Shown here: piece after piece, positions 20,366-29,795 of the stretch
How the letters are laid out: every line of letters starts with the position of its first letter
How positions within the stretch are numbered: position 1 is the first letter of the stretch
Assembly: GCF_020164495.1 (NCBI RefSeq)
Contig: NZ_JAIQYZ010000001.1
Coordinates: 372,001-436,000, forward strand
DNA: 64,000 bases
Source of the DNA: Psychroflexus lacisalsi
GTDB taxonomy: Bacteria > Bacteroidota > Bacteroidia > Flavobacteriales > Flavobacteriaceae
Direction: 5' to 3'
Made by a program: the position numbers and the translations under genes
The notes under the pieces: generated by a model
What the model saw: the letters and a program-made list of their open reading frames with translations, nothing else
What the model was told of the DNA's origin: nothing
Database searches by the model: none

Positions 20366-21349
20366 TTATAAATTTAGTAAGTAATCTAAAGCAGATTTAT
20401 CTATGGTTATTAATTCTGATGAGGGTAGACGCTGCAAAAGCCTTTGCCAGCGCTTATCGTTAACAAATAAACGTTCAAATATAGGTATAGACATTTTAAC
20501 CTGATCAGAATTTACGAGTGCAACGGCTTTCCAAAATTTAATTTCATCATTGTTGGGTAACAGCTTTTCGGCAGCGTTATAAGCTTCCAGCGCAGCTTTC
20601 GGATCTTCATTTTCCATGGCTACATCCCCCTTTTTCATATATTCGTAAGCCCTTTGGCTATTAAGAAGTCTTGAAAGCTCTTCAACAGGAGTTTTATGGT
20701 CTTCAACTCTCAAATCTATCTTTTTATCAAGCCAAGGATGTTCTGGTGCATCTTTACTTACGACTATTAACGCAGAAGATTGTTTTCCTCTTATATCTCC
20801 ACCACTTGCCTGGGCTGCTTTCATGGCAGCAACTACGCGTTCTGCAAGCTCAAGGTTGTTGTTTTCCTCATAAGCCTTTCTCATTGCGTAAACCACATTT
20901 TCATCCTCCATCATATTGGCTTGTATGCTGTAAGTATCTTCTACAAGATGTAGAGCCGCCTCTACACATTTCTCTCCAGTAAACGCGGCTATAGTTCCGT
21001 TTTTGGAAAGCATGGCGACTTGTCTAAATGCTGCGCCTTCATCTTCTGCTTTTATTTTTTCCAAAGCTTCACTTGCAGTAAGGCCACTTTCCATTAACTG
21101 TAAGCCTTCGTAACCGTAACGCTGATTTACAAAAGATTGGGTGGCTACAACACCAACCCCAGACTTTCCCCAGGGCACAGCGGTTCCTACAGAGAACCAA
21201 TGGCTTTGTACCCCTACGGCCATGTCTCCAGTTTCAGGATCTTGAGCAATAATTGAAAACGTATGTGCAAACTCATCTGAATTTGCAGGTTTTTGAGCAA
21301 ATGAGGTTATAGCAATCAAACAGCAAAAAATGATGTATCTTGACAACAT
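20366..21349 (-). CDS. secreted DUF1028 domain protein with TPR-like tail
   Basis: A 327-residue exported protein (signal peptide to about residue 18, ITSFAQ). The DUF1028 domain starts HTFSIIAQDPETGDMAVGVQ and includes VPWGKSGVGVVATQSFVNQ and an Ntn-hydrolase-like pattern. It is followed by VEDHKTPVEELSRLL, a putative peptidoglycan-binding segment, and TPR-like helices. Ntn-fold similarity and the asparaginase gene 3 bases downstream suggest a hydrolase, but no reaction is known for the family. Confidence 0.87.
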   Translation of the reverse strand: MLSRYIIFCCLIAITSFAQKPANSDEFAHTFSIIAQDPETGDMAVGVQSHWFSVGTAVPWGKSGVGVVATQSFVNQRYGYEGLQLMESGLTASEALEKIKAEDEGAAFRQVAMLSKNGTIAAFTGEKCVEAALHLVEDTYSIQANMMEDENVVYAMRKAYEENNNLELAERVVAAMKAAQASGGDIRGKQSSALIVVSKDAPEHPWLDKKIDLRVEDHKTPVEELSRLLNSQRAYEYMKKGDVAMENEDPKAALEAYNAAEKLLPNNDEIKFWKAVALVNSDQVKMSIPIFERLFVNDKRWQRLLQRLPSSELITIDKSALDYLLNL

Positions 21350-21429
21350 AATCTTAATTTTTTAAATTAGTTATTGATTAGTATTTAATTTCTGAGTGCT
21401 GATTTTTAATAAAATTAAACTTTAAAAAT

Positions 21430-22113
21430 ATGCCACATGACTTCAAGCCATTAAAAAAACTTTTAGAACTAATTGAGTTGCCAAGTTTTTTGGTGTTAAA
21501 TTCTAAAGGTAAATTTAAAGTTATTGGCTTAAATGATAAGCTTAAAGGTAATTCATTTGAGGAGAAAAAAAATAATGAAGAAGAAAGCTTAGAAAAATTC
21601 CTTACAGCTGCCTTGAGACTCGATTCAAAATTAGTTTCAGAGTTTATTGGGAAGTTAAATGTGATTATCGATTCCAAATTGTTTGATGCCTCATATTCAG
21701 TAAAGCTTCCTGCAAATCATCAAATTCTAAATTTTAATTTCAGTCTTCTTGATTATAAAGATCAGTCCTTTGCTTTTATAAGTTTAAAATATAATTCTGA
21801 AGAGGTTAAGAAACCTGAGACTCTCAAAATTGAATCTTTCAAGACCATTTTTGAATCTTTACCTATTGGGATTGCTGTAAACACTATTGATGATAACAAG
21901 TCGGTGTATTTCAATGAAAAGTTTTATGATATCTATGGATGGTCGCAGAAGGATATACCAGATGTAGACACCTATTTGCTTAAAGCCTATCCTGATGCAG
22001 CCTACAGAAAAGAGATTTATGAAAAAGTAATTGGTGGCATCGCGTCTGGTAATCCCAAAAAAATGTCTTGGCCTGGAATAAGGATAATGACAAAAGCAGG
22101 TGAAAAAAAATAA
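21430..22113 (+). pseudogene. N-terminal fragment of a giant PAS-domain histidine kinase (frameshifted)
   Basis: The 227 residues hold one degenerate PAS-like region (about 15-125) and a clear PAS domain (about 135-227: FKTIFESLPIGIAVNTIDD, FYDIYGWSQKDIP). The reading frame ends inside the second PAS domain at GEKK. The next frame picks up without a gap as IITATNIPLHQQNLMISTV when one A is added to the A8 run at 22103-22110. The fragment therefore belongs with 22152-24932. It is listed as a fragment because the sequence as given is interrupted; it may still make a full protein through slippage. Confidence 0.8.
22103..22113 (+). other. A8 slippery run at the frameshift site of the PAS kinase
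   Basis: The run is eight A residues followed by TAA, read GAA AAA AAA TAA in the upstream frame. A shift of -1 on A AAA AAA, or insertion of one A by transcript slippage, turns the stop into ATA ATT ACT and joins both halves. The same pattern could also arise from a sequencing or assembly error. Confidence 0.8.
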
Positions 22114-22151
22114 TTACTGCTACAAACATTCCATTACATCAACAAAACCTG

Positions 22152-24932
22152 ATGATTTCTACAGTTGTAGACACGACAGATTCTTATAATGCTCAGAAAA
22201 AATTACAACTTGCTAAAAATAGATTTGATCTAGCAGCGCGTGCTACATCGGATGCAGTTTGGGAGTGGAACTTAAGCGAAGATGAACTATACTGGGGTGA
22301 CGGCTATAAAAGACTGTTTGGTTATAATTCTAAAAATAATATGGTCTCTAGGGATTTTTGGGAATCCAAGATTCATCCAAATGACCTAAAACCTTTTTTT
22401 GACAGCTTACAAGAAGCTTTAGATGACAAAACCTTATCTAAATGGACGTTTGACTATCGGTTTCAAAATCTAGAAGGCAACTATGCTAATGTAAGGGAAA
22501 ATATTGTGATTGTAAGAAATGTAAGTGGTGATCCCATTCGCTTGGTTGGAGCCTTACAGGATATTACAAAGCCCTTAAAACGTGAAAATCATCTCAATCT
22601 TTTAGAAAAATTAATTGACGGAACCAACGATGCGATTTTGGTAACAGAAGTAAAATCCGATAGTTTTCTTGAGTCTGAGATAGTTTACGCAAACTCAAGT
22701 TTTCAAAATCTGTTTGGTTTTAAGATATCAGAGATTATTGGTTCCACTCCAAGGGATATTTATGTGTCCATTAAAAACGAGGATGATTTCGAAAAATTAG
22801 ATGACAAACTTAGTCATTGGGAGTCGGTTAATGTGGATGTGATAAGTTTAACTCAAAACCAACTTGAGTTCTGGAATAACCTTTCTATCACTCCAATTTT
22901 TGACGACCAGGGGTGGTACACACACTGGATGATCGTCAATAGAAATGTGAATGACTTAAAAACAAATGCTGAAAAAAGCGAATTATTAACTTTTACCCAT
23001 CAGGCTTTCCAGGGTGGGGAATATCTGGAAAGTATATTCTGTAAAATTTCATTAAAAATTGAAGACTTAGTCCGAAGTCATATTTGCCAATTTTGGCTTC
23101 TAAATCATTACTCAAAGGATTTATCCAAATTTTTAGAATTAAGAGATGGAAAATTAGTTAATATAAAATCGGAAATCAGCAATTTCAATTCTGAAGATTT
23201 TGCCATGGATATCTTTAATAGTGGAAGCTCCAGTTTTAAAATTCATAAAGAAGAGTCAGATTCTGAAAGTGAGATTAAAACAAGTTTTGGGTTTGAGATT
23301 AAGTCTCATGGAGAATGTTTGGGGGTTGTGATTCTAAGTTTTAAGGATACATATTCCAGAGAGGAAACACTCCGTTCTATTTTTGACGAATTTTCAATTC
23401 AACTCGCCAATGAAATTTCTCGAAAAAGAACTGAAAAAGAGATGCAGGCCTTTTTTGAATATACGCCAGACCTAATGTGTAAGGCTGAAAAAGAGAACCT
23501 CCTTACAAAGGTAAGTAAGAGGACTTGTGAACATTTAGGATATACAGAAAAAGAAATGCTAAGTATTTCCTATCTCACTTTTGTGAAAGAAGAAGATAGA
23601 GAGAAGGCAAAAGCATTGCTTGACACAGCAAGAAATAATGAGGGTAATCATTCTAGCGAATTACAAATAGTAACTAAAAACGCTCAAATATTACGAATTG
23701 AATGGACTGCCTTCTCTCTGGAAAATTCTGATGATATATTTTGTATCGGCAGAGATGTAACTGCACTCAAAGAAAATTTAAGCAATATCAATACTGAAAT
23801 TGAGAAATTCAGAATAATAGCAGAAACAGTAAAAGATGCAGTTTGGGATTTTGATTTGGTAACAGAAAAAATGAGTTGGGGAATTGGCCTTAAAAAACTT
23901 TTCGGTTATGACCCAGATGATTTTGGTGTGGCGGAAGAGGTCTGGCTGGAAAAAATTCATCCAAAAGATAGAAAACGTGTTAAAACATCTTTCGATTCTG
24001 TGCTGCAAAATATGAATAAGAAAGAATGGATTGATGAATATAAGTTCAGAAAGAAAGATGGTTCTTATGCTAACGTATACGATAGAGGAAAAATTATTAA
24101 GGACGAGAGTGGAAAACCGATAAAAATGGTGGGTTCCATGCAAGACATCTCAGAATTTCGACAATATGAGAATCTGCTTGAAAGTCTTAATCGGAGACTA
24201 ATACTAAAAACGGAGTCTCTCTCAAAATCCAACAAAGATCTGGAAGAATTCGCTTACATAGCATCTCATGATTTGCAGGAGCCCTTGAGGATGGTTACAG
24301 GATTTTTAACACGTCTGGAACAGAAGTATGCGGGAAAACTTGATGAAAAAGCTCAAGAATACATTAATTTTGCTGTAGACGGAGCTAAGCGGATGCGTCA
24401 AATTATTAATGGATTGCTCAATTTTTCTAAAGTAGGCAGAAATGATCTGCCTTTATCAAAAGTTGATGTAAATTCAGTAATAAAAGACGTTGAAATCCTT
24501 TTACACGAAGCCATTGAAGCTAAAGGAGCAAAAATAGAAGTTGGAAAACTTCCTGTAATTGATACTGTTGAAGATGAACTTAAGGAAGTGTTTTTAAACT
24601 TGATTGACAATTCAATAAAATATTCTAGGCCGGATAGTTTGCCTAAAATTAAGATTGATTACGAAGAGCTTAAAAAACATCACTTGTTCAGTGTAGAAGA
24701 TAACGGCCTGGGTATTTCTAAAGAATATTTCAATAAAATCTTTAGAATTTTCCAAAGATTGCACGGTCAGAGTGAGTATTCTGGAACAGGAATAGGTCTA
24801 GCTATTGTTGAGAAGATAATTACAAATTTTAAAGGTGAAGTTAGTGTAGAATCAGAACTTGGAAAAGGCTCAAAATTCTTAATTAAACTTCCGAAAAAAT
24901 CTATAGATAATGAAAAACCCTCCGACTCCTAG
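22152..24932 (+). CDS. multi-PAS/GAF sensor histidine kinase (C-terminal part of the frameshifted gene)
   Basis: The 926 residues contain, in order: the end of the split PAS domain, a PAS_3 domain (about 25-135, DAVWEWNLSEDELYWG), a PAS domain (about 150-265), a GAF-like region (about 285-420), a PAS domain (about 430-540), a second PAS_3 domain (about 555-675), a HisKA domain with phospho-acceptor His706 in ASHDLQEPLRM, and an HATPase_c domain (NLIDNSIKYSRP, GTGIGLAIVEKI). No membrane segment is seen, so it is a cytoplasmic sensor. Restored with 21430-22113 it would be 1167 residues. It overlaps the next kinase gene by 23 bases, so it is the first gene of a five-gene signalling operon. Confidence 0.9.
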   Translation: MISTVVDTTDSYNAQKKLQLAKNRFDLAARATSDAVWEWNLSEDELYWGDGYKRLFGYNSKNNMVSRDFWESKIHPNDLKPFFDSLQEALDDKTLSKWTFDYRFQNLEGNYANVRENIVIVRNVSGDPIRLVGALQDITKPLKRENHLNLLEKLIDGTNDAILVTEVKSDSFLESEIVYANSSFQNLFGFKISEIIGSTPRDIYVSIKNEDDFEKLDDKLSHWESVNVDVISLTQNQLEFWNNLSITPIFDDQGWYTHWMIVNRNVNDLKTNAEKSELLTFTHQAFQGGEYLESIFCKISLKIEDLVRSHICQFWLLNHYSKDLSKFLELRDGKLVNIKSEISNFNSEDFAMDIFNSGSSSFKIHKEESDSESEIKTSFGFEIKSHGECLGVVILSFKDTYSREETLRSIFDEFSIQLANEISRKRTEKEMQAFFEYTPDLMCKAEKENLLTKVSKRTCEHLGYTEKEMLSISYLTFVKEEDREKAKALLDTARNNEGNHSSELQIVTKNAQILRIEWTAFSLENSDDIFCIGRDVTALKENLSNINTEIEKFRIIAETVKDAVWDFDLVTEKMSWGIGLKKLFGYDPDDFGVAEEVWLEKIHPKDRKRVKTSFDSVLQNMNKKEWIDEYKFRKKDGSYANVYDRGKIIKDESGKPIKMVGSMQDISEFRQYENLLESLNRRLILKTESLSKSNKDLEEFAYIASHDLQEPLRMVTGFLTRLEQKYAGKLDEKAQEYINFAVDGAKRMRQIINGLLNFSKVGRNDLPLSKVDVNSVIKDVEILLHEAIEAKGAKIEVGKLPVIDTVEDELKEVFLNLIDNSIKYSRPDSLPKIKIDYEELKKHHLFSVEDNGLGISKEYFNKIFRIFQRLHGQSEYSGTGIGLAIVEKIITNFKGEVSVESELGKGSKFLIKLPKKSIDNEKPSDS

Positions 24933-26109
24933 CAATGAAGCAGAACGGTTGAAAGAGTTACATAGCCTGAAGTTATTGGATAATCTGCCTGATGAAGACC
25001 TTGACTTGATAACTAAACTGGCTACAGATATTTGTGGAACCGAAATTTCGCTGGTGACTCTTATCGACTCTGATACGCAAGTATTCAAATCCAAATTTGG
25101 CATTAAAGTAGAACAAACTTCAAGAGATGTTGCGTTCTGTGCACACGCAATTAACACACCAGATAAGATGCTTATCGTTAATGATGCCACCCAAGATGAG
25201 CGTTTCAAAAATAATCCTTTAGTAAGGGAAGATCCAAATATTGCATTTTACGCAGGTATGCCTCTTTCAACCAAAGAAGGTCTTGCGCTTGGAACACTAT
25301 GTGTTCTTGATTCTAAACCTAAAGTCCTTTCGGCTTCTCAAATCGAATCTTTAAAATCTCTTGCCAAATTGGTAGAGCGCTTGTTTGAATCTCACAGAAA
25401 ATCTTTAGATCTAGAAAAAATCCATGAACAATTAAAACTACATAAAGATCAAACAGAAGAGGTTGCTTATACCATAGCACATGATCTTAAAAATCCTCTC
25501 GATAGTATTCAAGGGTTTCTGGAACTGTTACAATACGAATCTCACACCAGTTTAGGTGAAGAAGCAAGAGAATATATAGAATACGCCAAACAGAGCACTC
25601 AAAAAATGACAAGTCTTATTTATGAAATTCTTGCTTTTGCTAAGGTGACATCGCAATGCGATAAAAAAGAAAAAGTCGATGTTGAAGTTGTCATTCAAAA
25701 TATCATAGATCTTAATTTACCTATTATAAGATCAGAAAACATTGAAATTGAATTTGGAAAATTGCCGATAATAAACACTTCAAAAATTTCTTTTTCTTCA
25801 GTCCTTAGAAACTTGATAGGTAATGCCATAAAATATAGAAGTAAAGAGCGCCCACTTAAGGTGAAAATCTCTATAAAAGATAAATTAGACGAATGGCTCA
25901 TTGAGGTGAGTGATAATGGTAAAGGAGTAGAAGAGCGAAATCTTGAGAAGATTTTTAAGCCCTTTTATAAGGAGAATAAAATAAATACTGATGGAGTAGG
26001 TATGGGGCTAGCTACATGTAAAAAAATAATCTTAAATTTAGGTGGAAAAATTTGGGTAGATTCTGAATTTGGTCAGGGCAGTAAGTTCAGTTTCACTATG
26101 CCAAAATAG
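24910..26109 (+). CDS. GAF-domain sensor histidine kinase
   Basis: A 399-residue cytoplasmic kinase: a GAF domain (about 20-165; TEISLVTLIDSDTQVFKS, GTLCVLDSKP), a HisKA domain with His191 in IAHDLKNPLDS, and an HATPase_c domain (LIGNAIKYRS, DNGKGVEERN, GVGMGLATCKK). The start overlaps the preceding kinase gene by 23 bases, which implies translational coupling. It has no receiver domain; the two or three receivers encoded next are its likely partners. The ligand of the GAF domain is unknown. Confidence 0.92.
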   Translation: MKNPPTPSNEAERLKELHSLKLLDNLPDEDLDLITKLATDICGTEISLVTLIDSDTQVFKSKFGIKVEQTSRDVAFCAHAINTPDKMLIVNDATQDERFKNNPLVREDPNIAFYAGMPLSTKEGLALGTLCVLDSKPKVLSASQIESLKSLAKLVERLFESHRKSLDLEKIHEQLKLHKDQTEEVAYTIAHDLKNPLDSIQGFLELLQYESHTSLGEEAREYIEYAKQSTQKMTSLIYEILAFAKVTSQCDKKEKVDVEVVIQNIIDLNLPIIRSENIEIEFGKLPIINTSKISFSSVLRNLIGNAIKYRSKERPLKVKISIKDKLDEWLIEVSDNGKGVEERNLEKIFKPFYKENKINTDGVGMGLATCKKIILNLGGKIWVDSEFGQGSKFSFTMPK

Positions 26110-26110
26110 T

Positions 26111-26557
26111 ATGATAGTCATGGATACTTTCAAAATCTTAATAGTAGAAGACAACATCGGTGATGTGTTGATGATTACTGAAGCTTTGGAAGATTCAAAA
26201 TATGTAACTCAACAATGGGTAGTCAGTGACGGTAAAAAGGCTCTGGACTTCCTGTTAAAGCAAAATTCTTATACATCTGCAGAGACCCCAGATTTGGTAT
26301 TATTGGATTATAACATTCCAAAATACAATGGTCTTGAAGTATTGAAGATTATAAAAAACGATGAGGTATTGAAAACTATTCCTGTTGTCATTTTTACGAC
26401 ATCTTCTTCAAGATTTGATGTCATTAAATGTTATGAGAATCACGTAAACTGCTATATCACCAAACCTCAAGATGGTCCGGATTTTATAAATGCTGTTGCA
26501 AAAATTGAAGAATTCTGGATAGATTATGTCAATTCACCAAGTTTTACTAAACCATGA
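26111..26557 (+). CDS. single-domain response regulator
   Basis: A receiver domain without output domain, related to the Rcp1 type that pairs with PAS/GAF kinases. It shows ILIVEDNIGD at the start, phospho-acceptor Asp66 in LLDYNIPKYNG, IPVVIFTTSSS and the YITKP lysine. I chose the ATG at 26111, just after the kinase stop codon; the ATG at 26120 (MDTFKILIVED) is as likely. An earlier in-frame start at 26069 lies inside the kinase gene and adds unrelated residues. It overlaps the next gene by 4 bases (ATGA). Confidence 0.9.
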   Translation: MIVMDTFKILIVEDNIGDVLMITEALEDSKYVTQQWVVSDGKKALDFLLKQNSYTSAETPDLVLLDYNIPKYNGLEVLKIIKNDEVLKTIPVVIFTTSSSRFDVIKCYENHVNCYITKPQDGPDFINAVAKIEEFWIDYVNSPSFTKP

Positions 26558-27564
26558 CCAAGACCGAAAAAGTTCTTGAACTTCTTATTGTGGAAGATAA
26601 TTTCGGCGACTATACGCTTGTGAAAGAGTATTTGGAAGAACATTTTAAGTACATGACCTGTCAACATGCTATAAATTATGAAGAAGCCGAAGTTTTGCTG
26701 AAAGGTGAGGCAAAATTTGACGTTATTTTTTTAGACTTAAGCCTGCCAGATTTATCTGGAAAATCACTGGTTAAAAAAGTGCTTAGCATTGAAGGCCACA
26801 CCCCTGTAATAATTTTGACAGGCTCACTTAACCTCGATTTATGTTTAGAATCCCTTCAGCTTGGTGTTTCAGATTATTTGTTTAAAGATGAATTAAACCC
26901 AAATGCGCTCTTCAAAAGCATTAATTACACCATTGAAAAGCAAAAACAAAGACTTAAAATTTTAGAGTCAGAAAAAAAATATAGCGATTTGTTCCATCTT
27001 TCCCCTCTGCCCATGTTTGTCTATGATGTAGAAACTTTAAAATTTCTGGATGTCAATTCAGCTACAATAGAGCTTTTTGGTTACAAAAAGGAAGTGTTTC
27101 TCGGGATGTCACTTCACCAAATTTTCTTTTCAAAAGACATGGATGCTTTTCTTGGAGCTCTAGAGCAAACAGTTCATAAAGACAGTCACAGCTTCGATGA
27201 TTATTTTTCGTACAAGAAAAAATCTGGAGAAGAAATAAATGCTGAAATCACAATTAAAACTATTATTTTTCAGAATAGAAAAGCTAAACTTGTTGTAGCC
27301 AAAGATATTACAGAACGCTTGCTTCATTACAAAGCACTCGCTTCTCAAAATGAGAAGCTAAAGCAAATAGCCTGGCAACAATCACATGAAATGCGATCTC
27401 CAGCATCCAAAATTTTAGGCATCGTGGAGCTATTGAACACCGGCGCTTGCTCTAAAAAAGAAGAGGGTCTTCTTATCAAGGAAATAGGCAATACGGTGAA
27501 AGAACTTGATAATGTTATAAGAGCTATTACCAAAAACACAAAACAAATTCAACCAAATAAATAA
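26554..27564 (+). CDS. response regulator with PAS domain and a DHp-like helix, no ATPase domain
   Basis: The 336 residues hold a receiver (about 8-130; LLIVEDNFGD, Asp61 in FLDLSLPDLSG), a PAS domain (about 140-250; LFHLSPLPMFVYDVETLKFL) and a C-terminal helical pair like a HisKA dimerisation domain, with His278 in QQSHEMRSPASKILG. The protein then ends, so the HATPase_c domain is missing. It may be a phosphotransfer relay between a receiver and an outside kinase. It starts with an ATGA overlap and is followed 5 bases later by another receiver. Confidence 0.88.
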   Translation: MTKTEKVLELLIVEDNFGDYTLVKEYLEEHFKYMTCQHAINYEEAEVLLKGEAKFDVIFLDLSLPDLSGKSLVKKVLSIEGHTPVIILTGSLNLDLCLESLQLGVSDYLFKDELNPNALFKSINYTIEKQKQRLKILESEKKYSDLFHLSPLPMFVYDVETLKFLDVNSATIELFGYKKEVFLGMSLHQIFFSKDMDAFLGALEQTVHKDSHSFDDYFSYKKKSGEEINAEITIKTIIFQNRKAKLVVAKDITERLLHYKALASQNEKLKQIAWQQSHEMRSPASKILGIVELLNTGACSKKEEGLLIKEIGNTVKELDNVIRAITKNTKQIQPNK

Positions 27565-27569
27565 GGTCT

Positions 27570-27971
27570 ATGAACTTAGAAGTCTTAAATGTAGATGATG
27601 ATAAAATGGTACTCTTTATTCATGAGAAAATGATGATCCATTCAGAATTTTCAAGCTCCCCAAAATCATTTGAAGACGGCTACAATACTTTAACCTACAT
27701 CTCTGAGCATAAATCTGATGATAAAAAATTTGTCATTTTTCTTGATGTCAATATGCCAAATCTAGATGGATGGGACTTCATGGATGAATTAGAAAAACGT
27801 GAACTAGACGGTTATTGCTACATTTTTGTGGTAACCTCTTCTATAGACACCAGTGATAAAGAAAAAGCAGCGACATATGACGCTGCTATAGGGTTTGTTG
27901 AGAAACCTTTGAGCATAGAAAGTCTCAAAAATTTAAAGACAACTAAGGAGTTGCTACCTTTTTTCGACTAA
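27570..27971 (+). CDS. single-domain response regulator
   Basis: A 133-residue receiver: LNVDDDKMVLFIHEKMM at the start, Asp59 in FLDVNMPNLDGWDFMDEL, then VVTSSIDTSDKEKA and FVEKPL with the conserved lysine. No output domain. It ends the signalling operon and overlaps the opposing hflX stop codon by 4 bases, so the two transcripts converge with no spacer. Confidence 0.9.
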   Translation: MNLEVLNVDDDKMVLFIHEKMMIHSEFSSSPKSFEDGYNTLTYISEHKSDDKKFVIFLDVNMPNLDGWDFMDELEKRELDGYCYIFVVTSSIDTSDKEKAATYDAAIGFVEKPLSIESLKNLKTTKELLPFFD

Positions 27972-29209
27972 GCTTCTATATTCTCATCTTCATCATCGCC
28001 AGTATAGGCGTCGTATTCTGGGTATAGGAAGTTATTATAAGGGAAACGAGTGACGTGAATTTCTCTTACTGTTTCATATACTTTTTTCCTGAATTCTTCA
28101 ATATTTTCTTTTTCTGTAGCCGAAATAAACAGGACGTTATCCCCTTGTCTTTGCATCCATGTTTTCTTCCACTCCTCAAGTGTATAGTGCTGATAAGATC
28201 TCTCCACCATCAAGTCGTCTTCCTCTATAGTTTCTGGCTCGTAACTATCAATTTTATTAAAGACCATGATGATAGGTTTGTCTCTAGCCTCGATATCATC
28301 CAAGATGCTGTTGACCGATTCAATATGGTCTTCAAAATTTTCATGAGAAATGTCGACAACATGTAAAAGCAAGTCAGCTTCCCTTACTTCATCCAAAGTA
28401 GATTTAAAGGATTCTACCAGTTGCGTTGGCAGTTTTCTTATAAATCCAACGGTGTCGGTCAACAGAAACGGTAGATTTCTAATCACTACTTTTCTTACTG
28501 TTGTGTCTAGGGTTGCGAAGAGCTTATTTTCTACAAAAGCTTCACTTTTGCTTATCACATTCATAAGCGTCGACTTTCCAACATTGGTATAGCCTACCAG
28601 AGCCACTCTCACAAGACTCCCTCTGTTTCCACGCTGGACAGCCATCTGCTTGTCGATGGTTTTTAGTTTTTTCTTGAGCAAAGTGATTTTATCTCTTACG
28701 ATACGTCTATCGGTTTCAATCTCTGTTTCACCAGGACCACGCATTCCAATACCACCACGTTGACGCTCAAGGTGAGTCCATAAGCCTGCAAGTCTCGGTA
28801 ATAAATATTCATATTGTGCAAGCTCTACCTGAGTGCTGGCGTAGCTTGTTTTAGCACGCTGAGCAAAAATATCTAGAATAAGATAGGTTCTATCTACAAC
28901 TTTACATTTTAGTATTTTTTCAATATTTCTTTGTTGACCAGGAGATAATTCGTCATCAAAAATGGCGGTTCCAATCTCATGTTCTTCTACATAATCTCTT
29001 ACCTGCTCCAATTTACCTTTCCCAATAAAGGTCTTTGGGTTGGGGACGTCAAGTTTTTGCTGAAATCGTTTTTTGACTTCACCCCCAGCGGTATAAGTAA
29101 GAAATTCTAATTCATCTAAGTATTCTTTGGATTTTTCTTCATCCTGAAACTGATTCACTATACCAATGAGAACAGCAGTTTCGTATGTTGTAGTTTTGGC
29201 TTCTAGCAT
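27968..29209 (-). CDS. hflX: GTPase HflX
   Basis: Ribosome-splitting GTPase of 413 residues. The N-terminal HflX domain holds TFIGKGKLEQV and FDDELSPGQQRNIEK. A glycine-rich linker QRGGIGMRGPGETEIETDR follows. The G domain has GYTNVGKST at 206-214, DTVGFIRKLPTQL and NKID. The acidic C-terminal tail is usual in Bacteroidota. It is a single gene with a 166-base gap to the divergent type IX secretion cluster. Confidence 0.97.
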   Translation of the reverse strand: MLEAKTTTYETAVLIGIVNQFQDEEKSKEYLDELEFLTYTAGGEVKKRFQQKLDVPNPKTFIGKGKLEQVRDYVEEHEIGTAIFDDELSPGQQRNIEKILKCKVVDRTYLILDIFAQRAKTSYASTQVELAQYEYLLPRLAGLWTHLERQRGGIGMRGPGETEIETDRRIVRDKITLLKKKLKTIDKQMAVQRGNRGSLVRVALVGYTNVGKSTLMNVISKSEAFVENKLFATLDTTVRKVVIRNLPFLLTDTVGFIRKLPTQLVESFKSTLDEVREADLLLHVVDISHENFEDHIESVNSILDDIEARDKPIIMVFNKIDSYEPETIEEDDLMVERSYQHYTLEEWKKTWMQRQGDNVLFISATEKENIEEFRKKVYETVREIHVTRFPYNNFLYPEYDAYTGDDEDENIEA

Positions 29210-29375
29210 ATAAAATTTTGATTACGTAAAATTATGAAAAATACTTCAGTTTGATCTGAATTTAAGATTTCTGAAAATGAATCTGATGACAATCTACCTT
29301 TATATTTTCTAAGTAATTCTAGATTTAATACTAAAAATTCCCTTAATTCGTTTATCATACTAAAATCAAACTTTT

Positions 29376-29765
29376 ATGCATCTTAAAAAGTGTTTTTTAG
29401 CTTTCTCTTGTTTATTACTTTTTTATTCCTGCAGTTCAGATGACACCAACGAACTTAACGTTGATCAAAGTGACTGTAAAATAGCTCAAGGGATTTCTCT
29501 CAATCCAACTCCTGATGGATTGAATGATAATTTCGATTTGACATGTTTAGCGGATCGCACAGGGATTTCAACTTTAGAAGTCTTCGATAGAAATGGCCTG
29601 AAAGTCTATGAAAGGACGAATTACAGAGATGAATTTATTGGTCAAAACGATGAGGGAGACGATCTTGTGACTGGCACTTATTTTTACACCATTACTTTTG
29701 ATGCAGAAGATCCAGAATATGGCACGGTCAATCAAGGCTTACTTTACATAAACGTTGAACAATAA
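29376..29765 (+). CDS. small lipoprotein made of a gliding-motility (type-B T9SS) C-terminal-like domain
   Basis: The 129 residues begin with a lipoprotein signal ending at Cys19 (LLFYSC) followed by SSDDTNE, which resembles a Bacteroidota surface-export signal. After a short linker almost the whole remainder matches the type-B sorting domain of T9SS cargo proteins (CHU_C). Key parts are NPTPDGLNDNFDL, LEVFDRNGLKVYER, and LVTGTYFYTITF ending in GLLYINVEQ. Such domains normally sit at the end of very large adhesins. Here the domain stands alone, 30 bases before a PorP/SprF gene, the class of protein that type-B cargo needs for export or attachment. Confidence 0.8.
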   Translation: MHLKKCFLAFSCLLLFYSCSSDDTNELNVDQSDCKIAQGISLNPTPDGLNDNFDLTCLADRTGISTLEVFDRNGLKVYERTNYRDEFIGQNDEGDDLVTGTYFYTITFDAEDPEYGTVNQGLLYINVEQ

Positions 29766-29795
29766 TCTGTAATGATTTATAAAGAAAATTTCTCT

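Noticed and set aside
22152-22300. The second kinase frame as an independent gene with its own start
   Set aside because: Residues before the ATG at 22152 continue the PAS domain of the first frame (IITATNIPLHQQN), so the ATG is internal to one gene split by the frameshift.
26069-26110. Start of the first response regulator at 26069
   Set aside because: It lies within the kinase gene and adds residues with no receiver similarity before MDTFKILIVED.
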